64,000 bases of DNA from Flavobacterium hungaricum (GTDB lineage: Bacteria; Bacteroidota; Bacteroidia; Flavobacteriales; Flavobacteriaceae), in the NCBI RefSeq assembly GCF_015182285.1, contig NZ_PRDM01000001.1, positions 372,001 through 436,000 of the forward strand. Direction: 5' to 3'. Both the position numbers and the translations under genes were made by a program. Of the stretch, positions 34,444 to 45,525 are shown in pieces. Positions within the stretch are counted from its first letter, which is position 1. The number at the start of each line of letters is the position of its first letter. The notes beneath the pieces were generated by a model. It was not told where the DNA came from and ran no database searches. It was given only the letters and a program-made list of their open reading frames with translations.

Positions 34444-35307
34444 ATGAGTTTACCCTTTTATATAGTTGATGTTTTTGCTGATAAAAAATATGCTGGAAAT
34501 CAGCTGGCAGTTTTTATGGATGCCGAAAATTTAAGTACAGCAGCAATGCAGCAGATTGCCCGTGAAATCAATTTTGCAGAAAGCACATTTGTAACCAAAT
34601 TAGATAAAGAAAATAATAAAGCCGAAATAAGAATTTTTACACCAGCTCAAGAAATGCAGTTTGCGGGTCATCCTATAATAGGAACTTCTTGGGTTTTGAT
34701 GAATAAAATATTCGAGACTGTTCCAGAAAAAATAGTCTTGGAAGTGCCGATTGGATCAATTCAAATTGAAAAATCAGAAGATTTAATTTGGCTAAAGGCA
34801 GTGCAGCCAAAGTTTTGGGATGTTTTTGCAAAAGAAGATTTTCCGTCTTTCAGCAACCTGACAATTGACGATTTTGATAATCAATATTTGATTCAGGAAG
34901 TTACAACAGGAAGTGCTTTTGTAATTGTACCGCTAAACAGCAAACGAGCATTAGAAAATTTAGTTTTAGATAAAGATAAAACCGATAAATGGCTCAAACA
35001 GCATTGCAAAACCGATCACAGAGGCTTGTATTTTTACAGCTTTGAAGATTCTAAACTCGCAAGTAGAATGTTATGTATTGAACATAACCAATTAGTTGAG
35101 GATGCAGCGACAGGAAGTGCAAGTACTTGTCTGCAGGCTTATCTTTTAAAATATCATTCGCCAGAAATCGAAACGATCAATTATCAGGGAGATTTTATTA
35201 ATAGACCGTCACAAATTTATTTTAAAGGAAAATTAACCGGAGATCAATTTGATATTAAAATTGGCGGGAAAGCGCAGTTTGTCGCTAAAGGAGAGTGGGA
35301 AGCTTAG
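34444..35307 (+). CDS. PhzF-family isomerase-like protein
   Basis: 287 residues of the diaminopimelate epimerase-like fold. NFAESTFV (catalytic Glu about 46) and FTPAQEMQFAGHPIIGTSWV in the first domain, then VEDAATGSASTCLQAYLLKY in the second, are the PhzF features. Relatives include phenazine-biosynthesis isomerases and many enzymes of unknown substrate; there are no phenazine genes here, so a phenazine role is not supported. It lies between the TPR and barrel genes. Confidence 0.85.
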   Translation: MSLPFYIVDVFADKKYAGNQLAVFMDAENLSTAAMQQIAREINFAESTFVTKLDKENNKAEIRIFTPAQEMQFAGHPIIGTSWVLMNKIFETVPEKIVLEVPIGSIQIEKSEDLIWLKAVQPKFWDVFAKEDFPSFSNLTIDDFDNQYLIQEVTTGSAFVIVPLNSKRALENLVLDKDKTDKWLKQHCKTDHRGLYFYSFEDSKLASRMLCIEHNQLVEDAATGSASTCLQAYLLKYHSPEIETINYQGDFINRPSQIYFKGKLTGDQFDIKIGGKAQFVAKGEWEA

Positions 35308-35440
35308 CGAAGAATAAAGAATAAAGACTAAAGAAGATAGATTTTTTAAAATCAAGAATAAATAACAGTATATAGAGGAATTAGAAAAGAAGGAGGTCTG
35401 TTCTTTCTTCTGTATTCTTTTCTCTCAAAAAGAAAGAAAT

Positions 35441-37192
35441 ATGAAATTAAACTGCCGACATAAAATCATCATTTTGTTAGTATTATTTACTGCTCAGTTT
35501 TCGATTGCGCAGAAGAAAAATGAAAGTATCGGAACAGAAACTGTAAATGTTGTGAAGCCTTATTCGCCGACTATTTCAGATGCTTTTAAAGTAAAAGAAA
35601 TTCCTTCGCTTGACGATAGCGGCAACCAGCCCAAAGAAACAATTAAATACAGTATTTTGTCAGTTCCGGTGGCTTCTACTTTTACACCTTCTAAAGGAAA
35701 AGCTGAAGGGGTGGAAAAAGCAAAAAAAGAACGTTTGTTTAATAATTATGCTACATTGGGAGTTGGAAATTACAGTACTTTAAATGCAGAATTATTTGTA
35801 AATCAGGATTTAGGGAATAATGATTATGTGGCAGGAATGTTTCGTCATCATTCTTCGCAGGGCGGTATAAAAGATGTAGAGCTAAATGACGAATTCTACG
35901 ATACTGCTTTGAATATTGGTTATGGACAAAATAACCGCGATATGTCTTGGAATGTTGATTTAGGGTATCAAAACCAGGTTTACAACTGGTATGGACTTCC
36001 GTCAGATTTTGGGGCGACAATTCCAGATCAGCGTTTTGATTTGGTAAACAGTATCAATCCAGATCATTCTTACAATACCATTTGGCTTGGAGGAAATGCA
36101 GAATTTACAGAAAGTATATTTAGTAATCTTGCCGCTAAGTTTACCCATTTTTCAGACAGCTATTCTTCATCAGAAAATAGATTTTATGTAAAGCCGACTT
36201 TTACAGTTGATGTAATGGATCAGGCGATCAAAACAAATGTAATTGTAGATCATGTAAGCGGTTCATTTAAAAATAATTATTTTCAGGATAATACAGAAGC
36301 TTTGAAATACAGCTTTACGAATGTCGGAATCGAGCCTAGCTTTGTAATTAATGAAAATGACTGGACTTTAGAATTGGGTGCAGGATTGTTTTACAGTGCA
36401 GATTCTGAGAATAGCGGCAATAAGTTTTATTTCTACCCAAAAGTAAATGCTTCGTATAAATTAGTGGGCGATTTAATGATTTTTTATGCCGGTGTAAATG
36501 GTAGTCTGAATCAAAATTCTTATGCAGATTTTGTAACCGAAAATCCGTTTTTGTCTCCAACTTTAAACATGCGTCCGTCGAGCACGCAATACAATGTTTT
36601 TGCAGGTTTAAAAGGGAAATTGGCAAACAATGTAAGTTATAATCTGACTGGTTCTTACTTGAATGAAAAAGACAAAGCTTTGTTTAAAGCAAATGATTAT
36701 ACAGAAGTAGTTACGAATGAAGATTATGCATTCGGAAATTCTTTTGGCGTAGTGTATGAAGATATTCGAACTTTACGTTTTTACGCTGAATTGAAAGCAG
36801 ATTTTTCTCAGAATGTAACTTTCGGAATCAACGGAACTTTTAATAGTTATAACACCGATAATGTTGTAGAAGCCTGGAATTTGCCTACTATGAAATTGAG
36901 TTCTACTTTAGATGTTAACTTTACAAAACAATGGTTTGCTGGTCTTAATATTTTTTATGTTGGCGAAAGAAAAGATATGCAGTCTAACTTAGATTTGGGA
37001 ACAGATCCCGTTATTACAACGCTTAAAAGCTATTTTGATGCGAATGCACATTTAGGATATAAATTCAGCGACCGTTTGACGTTTTTCTTGAAAGCAAATA
37101 ATATTGGAAATCAAGCTTACGAAAAATGGTTGAATTACCCAGTTCAAGGATTCCAGATTCTTGGCGGGGCAAATTATAAATTTGATTTTTAA
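35441..37192 (+). CDS. Outer-membrane beta-barrel protein (TonB-dependent-receptor-like)
   Basis: 583 residues with a signal peptide ending FSIAQ. Residues about 25-85 are a short N-terminal region without a recognisable plug domain. From about 95 to the end there are alternating amphipathic strands typical of a barrel, for example RLFNNYATLGVGNYSTLNAE, and a terminal aromatic F (KFDF end). It is related to TonB-dependent receptors but plug-less. With the secreted TPR protein it may make a small envelope complex. Role unknown. Confidence 0.75.
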   Translation: MKLNCRHKIIILLVLFTAQFSIAQKKNESIGTETVNVVKPYSPTISDAFKVKEIPSLDDSGNQPKETIKYSILSVPVASTFTPSKGKAEGVEKAKKERLFNNYATLGVGNYSTLNAELFVNQDLGNNDYVAGMFRHHSSQGGIKDVELNDEFYDTALNIGYGQNNRDMSWNVDLGYQNQVYNWYGLPSDFGATIPDQRFDLVNSINPDHSYNTIWLGGNAEFTESIFSNLAAKFTHFSDSYSSSENRFYVKPTFTVDVMDQAIKTNVIVDHVSGSFKNNYFQDNTEALKYSFTNVGIEPSFVINENDWTLELGAGLFYSADSENSGNKFYFYPKVNASYKLVGDLMIFYAGVNGSLNQNSYADFVTENPFLSPTLNMRPSSTQYNVFAGLKGKLANNVSYNLTGSYLNEKDKALFKANDYTEVVTNEDYAFGNSFGVVYEDIRTLRFYAELKADFSQNVTFGINGTFNSYNTDNVVEAWNLPTMKLSSTLDVNFTKQWFAGLNIFYVGERKDMQSNLDLGTDPVITTLKSYFDANAHLGYKFSDRLTFFLKANNIGNQAYEKWLNYPVQGFQILGGANYKFDF

Positions 37193-37212
37193 AACATAGC
37201 CACAAAGACACC

Positions 37213-37254
37213 AAGGCACAAAAATTATATATAATATAAAAAGTGCCTTTTTTT
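37213..37254. terminator. Terminator after the outer-membrane barrel gene
   Basis: AAGGCAC (37213-37219) and GTGCCTT (37243-37249) form a 7-bp stem around an AT-rich loop, followed by a T run. It is about 20 nt past the barrel stop codon. A larger hairpin follows at 37256-37305. Confidence 0.55.
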
Positions 37255-37255
37255 T

Positions 37256-37305
37256 CAGCCATGAACTCATGAATTTTTTGGAGTAGATTCGTGAATTCGT
37301 GGCTG
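37256..37305. terminator. Hairpin of the AATTCGTGAATTCGTGGC family, probable terminator
   Basis: Arms of 19 nt (37256-37274 and 37287-37305) pair with three mismatches of the wobble type; the right arm ATTCGTGAATTCGTGGCTG is followed by a T8 run. The arms match the repeats at 11609-11687, so the same dispersed element serves as a terminator here. Confidence 0.6.
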
Positions 37306-37324
37306 TTTTTTTTAATAAAGGAAA

Positions 37325-37368
37325 AACCTTTGCATCTTTGTACCTTAGAACCTCAGTACCTCAAAAAA
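37325..37368 (+). repeat. Octamer-periodic array before the Gre-like gene
   Basis: CATCTTTG (37333-37340) and TACCTTAG (37341-37348) are two of five consecutive units that run from 37325 into an A run and the ATG at 37369. Third occurrence of this element in the window. Confidence 0.6.
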
Positions 37369-37818
37369 ATGACTTTTAAAGAAAAAATATATTCCCATTA
37401 TACGCAAATGGTTCAGGATCGAATGGATGTTTTTAAAGACATGATTTCGAACTTGACCGAAGATTCTAAAAACGATGCCAAAGGTTCTGCCGGCGACAAA
37501 CACGAAACGGCTTTGTCGATGATGCACCTTGAGCAGGAAAAATTGACAAATAAACTCAAAGAAGCTATTGCTCAAATTGCGATTTTAGAAAAAATAGATC
37601 CTTCAAAAACTACAGAAAATATAAGTTTAGGAAGTTTGGTAAAAGCAAACGGAATTTATTTGTATGTAAGTGTGGCGCTTCCTAAAATTACAATTGATGG
37701 TATAAATGTTATTGCGCTTTCTCCGCAATCGCCTTTAGGAAATCATTTAATGGGCAATAAAGCTGGTTTTGAGTTTGAGATTAATAAAACGCATTATACT
37801 ATTGAAAGTGTTGAATAA
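37369..37818 (+). CDS. GreA/GreB-like protein
   Basis: 149 residues from the ATG at 37369; the ORF extends upstream but the N-terminus given here is the expected one. Helical N-terminal half (about 1-70) and a C-terminal beta domain with ALSPQSPLGNHLMGN, the region shared with the C-terminal domain of Gre factors, which rescue backtracked RNA polymerase. This relative lacks a proven function and is often mislabelled. Downstream is a REP-rich gap. Confidence 0.6.
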   Translation: MTFKEKIYSHYTQMVQDRMDVFKDMISNLTEDSKNDAKGSAGDKHETALSMMHLEQEKLTNKLKEAIAQIAILEKIDPSKTTENISLGSLVKANGIYLYVSVALPKITIDGINVIALSPQSPLGNHLMGNKAGFEFEINKTHYTIESVE

Positions 37819-38360
37819 CCCAAAGTTTGTCACTGAAAGGAGAGTCTGAATTTTTATTTTATAAGAAAGCTCCAGAGGAGCTGTATATTTATAGGATAAT
37901 TTATTTCCATCCACAAAAGCTCCAGCGGAGCGATATATTTTAAACAATATATGTTTCGCTCCCATGGAGCTTGAAATCACGGCATAGATAATTTTCTATA
38001 AATATTATGCTCCAATGGAGCATTTTTTTATTGAATCAAATGGCAGGAAGATATTAAACATAAAATAATTTCAGAACAGTTTTTTCTACTCTGCTTGTGA
38101 ATCTTTTATGAATATTTAAATATCATAAAATTTAATTCAAAGATTTCTTTAAAACATTAGTTTTTACATATGTTTTATCTTCAAAATTGAAATTTTCAAG
38201 TTTAGAGCTTTTTTAAACGCTTAAATTTTACATTTTATATGTAAAAACAAAATTATGGTTATAAATTGTAACTGAATTTGTGTTTTGTGTTTTGTAATTG
38301 TAACTGTTATTACATCTTTGCCTTATCAAAATTAAAATTCACAATTAAAAATATAAAATT
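37819..38360. promoter_or_regulatory. 542-nt gap: REP-like elements and the asnB promoter
   Basis: The left half holds four GCTCC/GGAGC palindromes (37868-38022). The right half is AT-rich. A promoter for asnB is seen as TTTG (38291-38294), 18 bp and CATCTTTG (38313-38320), one mismatch from TAnnTTTG, giving a leader of about 40 nt. No ORF is supported. Confidence 0.55.
37868..38022. repeat. REP/BIME-like palindromic elements, four copies
   Basis: Palindromes with GCTCC and GGAGC arms: 37868-37882 (AGCTCCAGAGGAGCT), 37919-37931 (GCTCCAGCGGAGC), 37958-37970 (GCTCCCATGGAGC) and 38008-38022 (TGCTCCAATGGAGCA). The second and third face each other across an AT-rich spacer that is itself inverted (GATATAT and ATATATG), the BIME arrangement. 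Elements like these are spread by RAYT-type Y1 transposases; none is encoded in the window. Confidence 0.8.
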
Positions 38361-40037
38361 ATGTGCGGAATCGTATGCGCCTTTGACCTAAAACAAAAAG
38401 CTGAAGCTTTAAGACCTCAAGTATTAGAAATGTCTAAAATTATTCGTCACCGCGGACCAGACTGGAGCGGTATTTACAGTAATGATAAAGCAATTCTTTC
38501 TCACGAGCGTTTGGCTATTGTAGATCCAGCTTCGGGAAAACAACCTTTGTTTACAGAAGATAAAAAATTGGTTTTGGCTGCAAACGGTGAGATTTACAAC
38601 CACAGAGATCTTCGCAAACAATTTGAAGGGAGATATAACTTTCAAACCGAAAGCGACTGTGAAGTTATCTTGGCTTTATACAAAGAAAAAGGAGAAACTT
38701 TTGTTGACGAATTAAACGGAATCTTCGGTTTCGCAATTTACGATGTTGATAAAGATGAGTATTTTGTGGCTCGTGATCATATGGGAATTATTCCATTATA
38801 TATTGGATGGGATCAACACGGAACTTTTTATGTAGCTTCTGAGTTAAAAGCTTTAGAAGGATATTGTACCAAAATTGAGTTATTCCCTCCAGGACACTAT
38901 TTATCAAGTAAAGACGGCGAATTTGTACAATGGTACAAAAGAGACTGGGTTGATTATGATGCTGTAAAAGACAACGAAACGAGTATTCCAGAAATCAAAA
39001 AAGCGTTAGAAGCGGCAGTTCACAGACAATTAATGAGTGACGTTCCTTATGGAGTTTTACTTTCTGGAGGTTTAGACTCTTCTATTACTTCGGCTGTAGC
39101 GAAGAAATTCGCACAAAAACGTATTGAATCAGATGATACTACAGATGCTTGGTACCCACAATTGCACTCTTTCTCTGTAGGTTTGGAAGGTTCTCCAGAT
39201 TTAGCCGCAGCAAGAAAAGTAGCAGATCATATCGGAACGATTCACCACGAAATTAAATTTACAATTCAAGAAGGTTTAGATGCCGTTCGCGATGTAATTT
39301 ATAACCTAGAGACTTACGATGTAACTACAGTTAGAGCTTCAACCCCAATGTGGTTGATGGCAAGGGTTATCAAATCTATGGGAATCAAAATGGTTCTTTC
39401 TGGAGAAGGTGCAGATGAGTTGTTTGGAGGATATTTATACTTCCACAAAGCGCCAAATGCAAGAGAATTCCACGAAGAAAACGTTCGTAAATTGAGCAAA
39501 CTGCATATGTACGATTGTTTGCGTGCGAACAAAAGTTTAGCAGCTTGGGGAATTGAAGGTCGTGTCCCTTTCTTAGACAAAGAATTTATGGATGTTGCAA
39601 TGCGCATCAACCCGCAGGATAAAATGATCAACAAAGAACATCCGATGGAAAAATGGGTGGTTCGTAAAGCCTTTGAAGATATGCTTCCAGAAAGTGTAGC
39701 TTGGAGACAAAAAGAACAATTCTCTGATGGAGTAGGATACAGTTGGATTGATACTTTGAAAGAAGTAGTGGCCAGAGAAGTTTCAGACGAGCAATTAGCA
39801 AACGCAAGATTCAAATTCCCATTGCAGACACCAACTTCAAAAGAAGAGTATTACTATCGTTCGATTTTCTCAGAACATTTCCCAAGTGATGCAGCAGCTT
39901 TATGCGTACCACAGGAAGCAAGTGTAGCTTGTAGTACAAAAATTGCGCTGGAGTGGGACGAAGCATTCAAAAACATGAACGATCCTTCTGGTAGAGCAGT
40001 AGCAAGTGTTCACGACGATGCTTATGTAAAAGCTTAA
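38361..40037 (+). CDS. asnB: Asparagine synthetase, glutamine-hydrolysing
   Basis: 558 residues, normal length. Makes asparagine from aspartate, ATP and glutamine amide nitrogen. Catalytic Cys2 in MCGIVCAF, with glutamine-site residues Arg50 (HERLAIVD), Asn75 (AANGEIYN) and Asp99, are all present. The synthetase domain has the PP-loop LLSGGLDSSITS and VLSGEGADELFGG. It has a promoter upstream and a terminator 34 nt after its stop, so it is transcribed alone. Confidence 0.93.
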   Translation: MCGIVCAFDLKQKAEALRPQVLEMSKIIRHRGPDWSGIYSNDKAILSHERLAIVDPASGKQPLFTEDKKLVLAANGEIYNHRDLRKQFEGRYNFQTESDCEVILALYKEKGETFVDELNGIFGFAIYDVDKDEYFVARDHMGIIPLYIGWDQHGTFYVASELKALEGYCTKIELFPPGHYLSSKDGEFVQWYKRDWVDYDAVKDNETSIPEIKKALEAAVHRQLMSDVPYGVLLSGGLDSSITSAVAKKFAQKRIESDDTTDAWYPQLHSFSVGLEGSPDLAAARKVADHIGTIHHEIKFTIQEGLDAVRDVIYNLETYDVTTVRASTPMWLMARVIKSMGIKMVLSGEGADELFGGYLYFHKAPNAREFHEENVRKLSKLHMYDCLRANKSLAAWGIEGRVPFLDKEFMDVAMRINPQDKMINKEHPMEKWVVRKAFEDMLPESVAWRQKEQFSDGVGYSWIDTLKEVVAREVSDEQLANARFKFPLQTPTSKEEYYYRSIFSEHFPSDAAALCVPQEASVACSTKIALEWDEAFKNMNDPSGRAVASVHDDAYVKA

Positions 40038-40342
40038 CAGTTTAATTTTAGAATTAGTATATATTGCGAAAAAACGTTCTCTATCTAGAGGGCGTTTTCT
40101 TGTCTTAGATTGTTAAATTTTTAAGTTTAAGAGTTTTGTTAAATGACAAGTGACAATTATTTAACTTTCTTTTAATATATTTGACGTCCCCAGAAAAAAC
40201 ATTAAGTGTACTTATATTTTAAGATTTAAGTAAAAGCAGGTATTAGTTAATGCATTATTTTGCTTTGTAAGGAAAATTTTAATGATTTTTTAATGTTCAT
40301 TTTAATTGTTTAATGAACGGAATTAATAAAAAATAGAATAAT
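40038..40342. promoter_or_regulatory. 305-nt gap between the two asnB-type genes
   Basis: Contains the asnB terminator (40071-40098) and an exact -7 box TATATTTG (40176-40183), about 160 nt before the next ATG. The long leader has no ORF or clear riboswitch fold that I could establish. Confidence 0.5.
40071..40098 (+). terminator. asnB: Terminator after asnB
   Basis: AAAACG-TTCTCTA and TAGAGGG-CGTTTT form a 13-bp stem with two G-T wobbles and a 2-nt loop, ending in a T run, 34 nt after the asnB stop. Confidence 0.8.
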
Positions 40343-41959
40343 ATGTCTGGATTATTAGCTGTTATCGGAAAAGGAAAAGATCCGAAGCTTGTAAAAGAAT
40401 TGTCTGAAAGAATGTCGCATCGTGGTCCTGATGAAAGTGATTTTCGTATAATGGAAAACGGTGGTGTACTTTGTCACGAAAGTTTATCTATAATTGATCT
40501 TAATTTGGGTAAACAACCAATACAAGGAACTAACAATGCTTGGATGATTCACGACGGCGAGATTTACAATTATCAGGAGCTTAAAGATACTATTTTAAAA
40601 GATCATAATTTTAGAACCGAATCCGATTCAGAAGTAATTGTACATCTGTACGAAGAATTTGGATATGATTTTTGTAATAAATTAGACGGAGATTTTGCTT
40701 TTGTGGTTGTTGATGGTGATAAATATATCGCCGGACGTGACCCAATTGGTGTAAAACCTTTGTATTATGGACTGGATGAAAGAGGTAGGATTTATTTTTC
40801 GTCTGAAATGAAATCTATTGCAGATCAATGTAAATCATTTTCAACTTTTCCTCCAGGGCATTATTATACTGCTAAAACTGGTTTTGTAAAATATTACCAT
40901 CCAGAATATGAGGACCATAAAAATGCAACTCAAGCTTTAGATTTGCCATTAATCCGTCAAAGCCTAATTAATGCGACTTCTAAACGTTTATTAGGAAATG
41001 TACCGCTGGGAGTTGTATTGTCAGGAGGGCTTGATACTTCTTTGATATCTTCAATAACTTCTAGATTATTAAAAGAGAAAGGTCAAAAATTACATTCGTT
41101 TTCGATCGGATTAGATGCAGATGCACCGGATAATACCGCAGCTAGAAAAGCCGCTGCATTTTTAGGGACAGAACATCACGAAATCCATTTTTCTGTTGAA
41201 GAAGGCGTTCAGATTTTAGAAAAAGTAATTTATCATATCGAAACTTATGATATTATTTCTGTAAGATCTGGTGTTCCAATGTATTTATTATCAAAAGCCA
41301 TTGCAGATGCTGGAATAAAAGTAATTCTTTCAGGCGAAGGTGCTGATGAGATTTTTGGAGGACATTTGTATTTTAGAAATGCACCTTCTGAAGAAGAATT
41401 TCAAGACGAATCTATAGAAAGAGTTCAGAAATTATTTACCGCAGATTTACTGCGTGCAGACAAAACCACAATGGCACACGGATTAGAAGTGCGTTTCCCG
41501 TTTTTAGATACCGATTTTCTGGATACTACCATTCGAATCAAAACGGAAGAGAAACAGCCCAAAACGTATGACGGAGTTGAAAAATATATTTTAAGAAAAG
41601 CTTTTGATACAACAGAAGATCCTTATTTGCCTCAAGAAGTTTTATGGCGTCAAAAAGAGCAGTTTTCTGATGGAGTGGGGTATAAGTGGGTTGATGAATT
41701 AATTGAGTATTGTGCTGCTCAGGTAACAGACGAGCAATTGGCTGGTGCTGCTGCAGAGTTTCCTTATCTTTCTCCGACCACAAAAGAAGCGTATTTGTAC
41801 CGATCTATTTTTCATAAATTCTACCCGCAGATCAGTGCGGCACAAACCGTACGTAAATGGATTCCAAAATGGCAGGAAAACCTAGATCCAAGCGGAAGAG
41901 CGAATGCGGCTCACTTAAAAGGAAATTTTGAAAGTGTAAAAGCCGTTGTAACTGCTTAA
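40343..41959 (+). CDS. Asparagine synthetase B paralog without a functional glutaminase site
   Basis: 538 residues, related along its length to the neighbour at 38361. The nucleophile position is Ser2 (MSGLLAVIG) instead of Cys, Arg50 of the neighbour is Ser47 (HESLSIID), and Asn75 is Asp71 (IHDGEIYN). The synthetase half keeps the PP-loop VLSGGLDTSLISS and ILSGEGADEIFGG, and ends like AsnB. I infer an enzyme that cannot use glutamine and needs free ammonia, or that uses another nitrogen source or has a different product. It has its own -7 box and terminator. Confidence 0.85.
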   Translation: MSGLLAVIGKGKDPKLVKELSERMSHRGPDESDFRIMENGGVLCHESLSIIDLNLGKQPIQGTNNAWMIHDGEIYNYQELKDTILKDHNFRTESDSEVIVHLYEEFGYDFCNKLDGDFAFVVVDGDKYIAGRDPIGVKPLYYGLDERGRIYFSSEMKSIADQCKSFSTFPPGHYYTAKTGFVKYYHPEYEDHKNATQALDLPLIRQSLINATSKRLLGNVPLGVVLSGGLDTSLISSITSRLLKEKGQKLHSFSIGLDADAPDNTAARKAAAFLGTEHHEIHFSVEEGVQILEKVIYHIETYDIISVRSGVPMYLLSKAIADAGIKVILSGEGADEIFGGHLYFRNAPSEEEFQDESIERVQKLFTADLLRADKTTMAHGLEVRFPFLDTDFLDTTIRIKTEEKQPKTYDGVEKYILRKAFDTTEDPYLPQEVLWRQKEQFSDGVGYKWVDELIEYCAAQVTDEQLAGAAAEFPYLSPTTKEAYLYRSIFHKFYPQISAAQTVRKWIPKWQENLDPSGRANAAHLKGNFESVKAVVTA

Positions 41960-44255
<2,296 letters not shown>

Positions 44256-44274
44256 AATAAAAAATTAATAATTT

Positions 44275-44325
44275 CAATTCGTTTAATTGTTTAAATTTAC
44301 TAGACAATTAAACGAATTGTCTTTT
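44275..44325. terminator. Perfect 16-bp inverted repeat between gyrB and mdh
   Basis: CAATTCGTTTAATTGT (44275-44290) and ACAATTAAACGAATTG (44304-44319) pair perfectly around a 13-nt loop, then TCTTTTT. It begins 20 nt after the gyrB stop, so it is likely the gyrB terminator. The left arm also has an 8-nt rhythm, like the octamer arrays. Confidence 0.7.
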
Positions 44326-44364
44326 TATAGAATAGACAAAATTAATAACCATAAAGTAAAAAAT

Positions 44365-45300
44365 ATGAAAGTTACCATTGTAGGAGCAGGAAATGTTGGA
44401 GCTACCTGTGCAGATGTTATTTCTTATAGAGGAATTGCAAGCGAAGTAGTGTTGCTGGATATTAAAGAAGGTTTTGCCGAAGGTAAAGCGTTGGATATTA
44501 TGCAATGTGCCACAAACACAGGTTTTAATACCAAAGTTTCGGGTGTTACCAACGATTATTCAAAAACTGCAGGAAGTGATGTAGTGGTGATTACATCAGG
44601 AATTCCAAGAAAACCTGGAATGACAAGAGAAGAATTAATAGGTATAAATGCAGGAATTGTAAAAACAGTTGCAGAGAATGTATTGAAATATTCTCCAGAT
44701 ACTATAATTGTCGTAGTTTCCAATCCGATGGATACGATGACTTACTTGGCTTTAAAATCTACAGGTCTTCCAAAAAATAGAATTATCGGTATGGGAGGTG
44801 CATTAGACAGTTCTCGTTTCAGAACTTATCTTTCTCTTGCGTTAGATAAACCAGCAAATGATATTTCGGCAATGGTGATTGGAGGCCACGGCGATACGAC
44901 TATGATTCCGCTTACACGTTTAGCTTCTTATAACGGAATTCCTGTAACGCAATTCTTGTCAGAAGAAGTATTGCAGAAAGTAGCAGCCGATACAATGGTA
45001 GGAGGTGCTACGCTTACAGGTCTTTTGGGTACATCGGCTTGGTATGCGCCTGGAGCATCTGTAGCCTATTTGGTTGACAGTATTTTGAACGACCAAAAGA
45101 AAATGATTGCCTGCTCTGTTTTTGTAGAAGGAGAGTATGGACAAAATGATATTTGTATTGGAGTGCCTTGTATAATTGGTAAAAACGGCGTTGAAGAAAT
45201 TCTTGCTATTGATTTAAACGATCAGGAAAAGGCGTTATTTACTAAAAGTGCAGATGCAGTTCGCAGCATGAATGATGCTTTGAAATCGATTTTAGTGTAA
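44365..45300 (+). CDS. mdh: Malate dehydrogenase
   Basis: 311 residues from the ATG at 44365, where the nucleotide site begins (MKVTIVGAGNVGATCADVIS). VSNPMDTMTYLALKSTGLPK and GMGGALDSSRFRTYLSLAL follow, with the catalytic His in VIGGHGDTTMIPL. It oxidises malate to oxaloacetate in the TCA cycle, of the lactate-dehydrogenase-like type found in many Bacteria. The longer frame from 44287 adds an unlikely tail. Confidence 0.95.
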   Translation: MKVTIVGAGNVGATCADVISYRGIASEVVLLDIKEGFAEGKALDIMQCATNTGFNTKVSGVTNDYSKTAGSDVVVITSGIPRKPGMTREELIGINAGIVKTVAENVLKYSPDTIIVVVSNPMDTMTYLALKSTGLPKNRIIGMGGALDSSRFRTYLSLALDKPANDISAMVIGGHGDTTMIPLTRLASYNGIPVTQFLSEEVLQKVAADTMVGGATLTGLLGTSAWYAPGASVAYLVDSILNDQKKMIACSVFVEGEYGQNDICIGVPCIIGKNGVEEILAIDLNDQEKALFTKSADAVRSMNDALKSILV

Positions 45301-45320
45301 TAAAAACGGAAAAAAAAGAA

Positions 45321-45349
45321 AAAGGCTGCACTTTTGCAGTCTTTTTTTT
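45321..45349 (+). terminator. mdh: Terminator after mdh
   Basis: AAAGGCTGCA and TGCAGTCTTT form a stem with one mismatch around a short loop, ending in a long T run, about 20 nt after the mdh stop. Confidence 0.75.
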
Positions 45350-45369
45350 GACATTAATTAATAAATTAA

Positions 45370-45444
45370 TTGGTTAGTATTTTCGTTAATTATATATTTG
45401 CTCGGTTTAAAAAAAAATTGGTAATTCGTGATCTCGTATTTTTG
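45370..45444 (+). promoter_or_regulatory. secDF: Two possible promoters of secDF
   Basis: TTG (45370-45372) with TATATTTG (45393-45400) and TTG (45418-45420) with TATTTTTG (45437-45444). Both -7 boxes fit TAnnTTTG exactly; the spacings are 20 and 16 bp. They give leaders of about 120 and 75 nt before the ATG at 45526. Confidence 0.5.
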
Positions 45445-45525
45445 TTTTAAAAAATCATGTCAGGACTTATTTTATGGGACTTTAAAACAAAATCAAAAAT
45501 AAAACATAATTAATTTTTAGTAATA

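Noticed and set aside
34444..35307. PhzF-like gene as part of a phenazine pathway
   Set aside because: None of the other phenazine genes is present, and PhzF-like proteins occur in many bacteria without phenazines.
39314..39814. 166-codon ORF antisense to asnB
   Set aside because: It mirrors the conserved synthetase domain of asnB, with no start signal or domain of its own.
38361..41959. The two asparagine synthetase genes as one duplicated or frameshifted gene
   Set aside because: Each has a complete frame, its own -7 box and its own terminator, and they differ throughout, not only at the ends.
44287..44364. Upstream extension of mdh
   Set aside because: The nucleotide-binding motif starts at the ATG at 44365. 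The extension lies inside a hairpin and gives a tail not seen in malate dehydrogenases.
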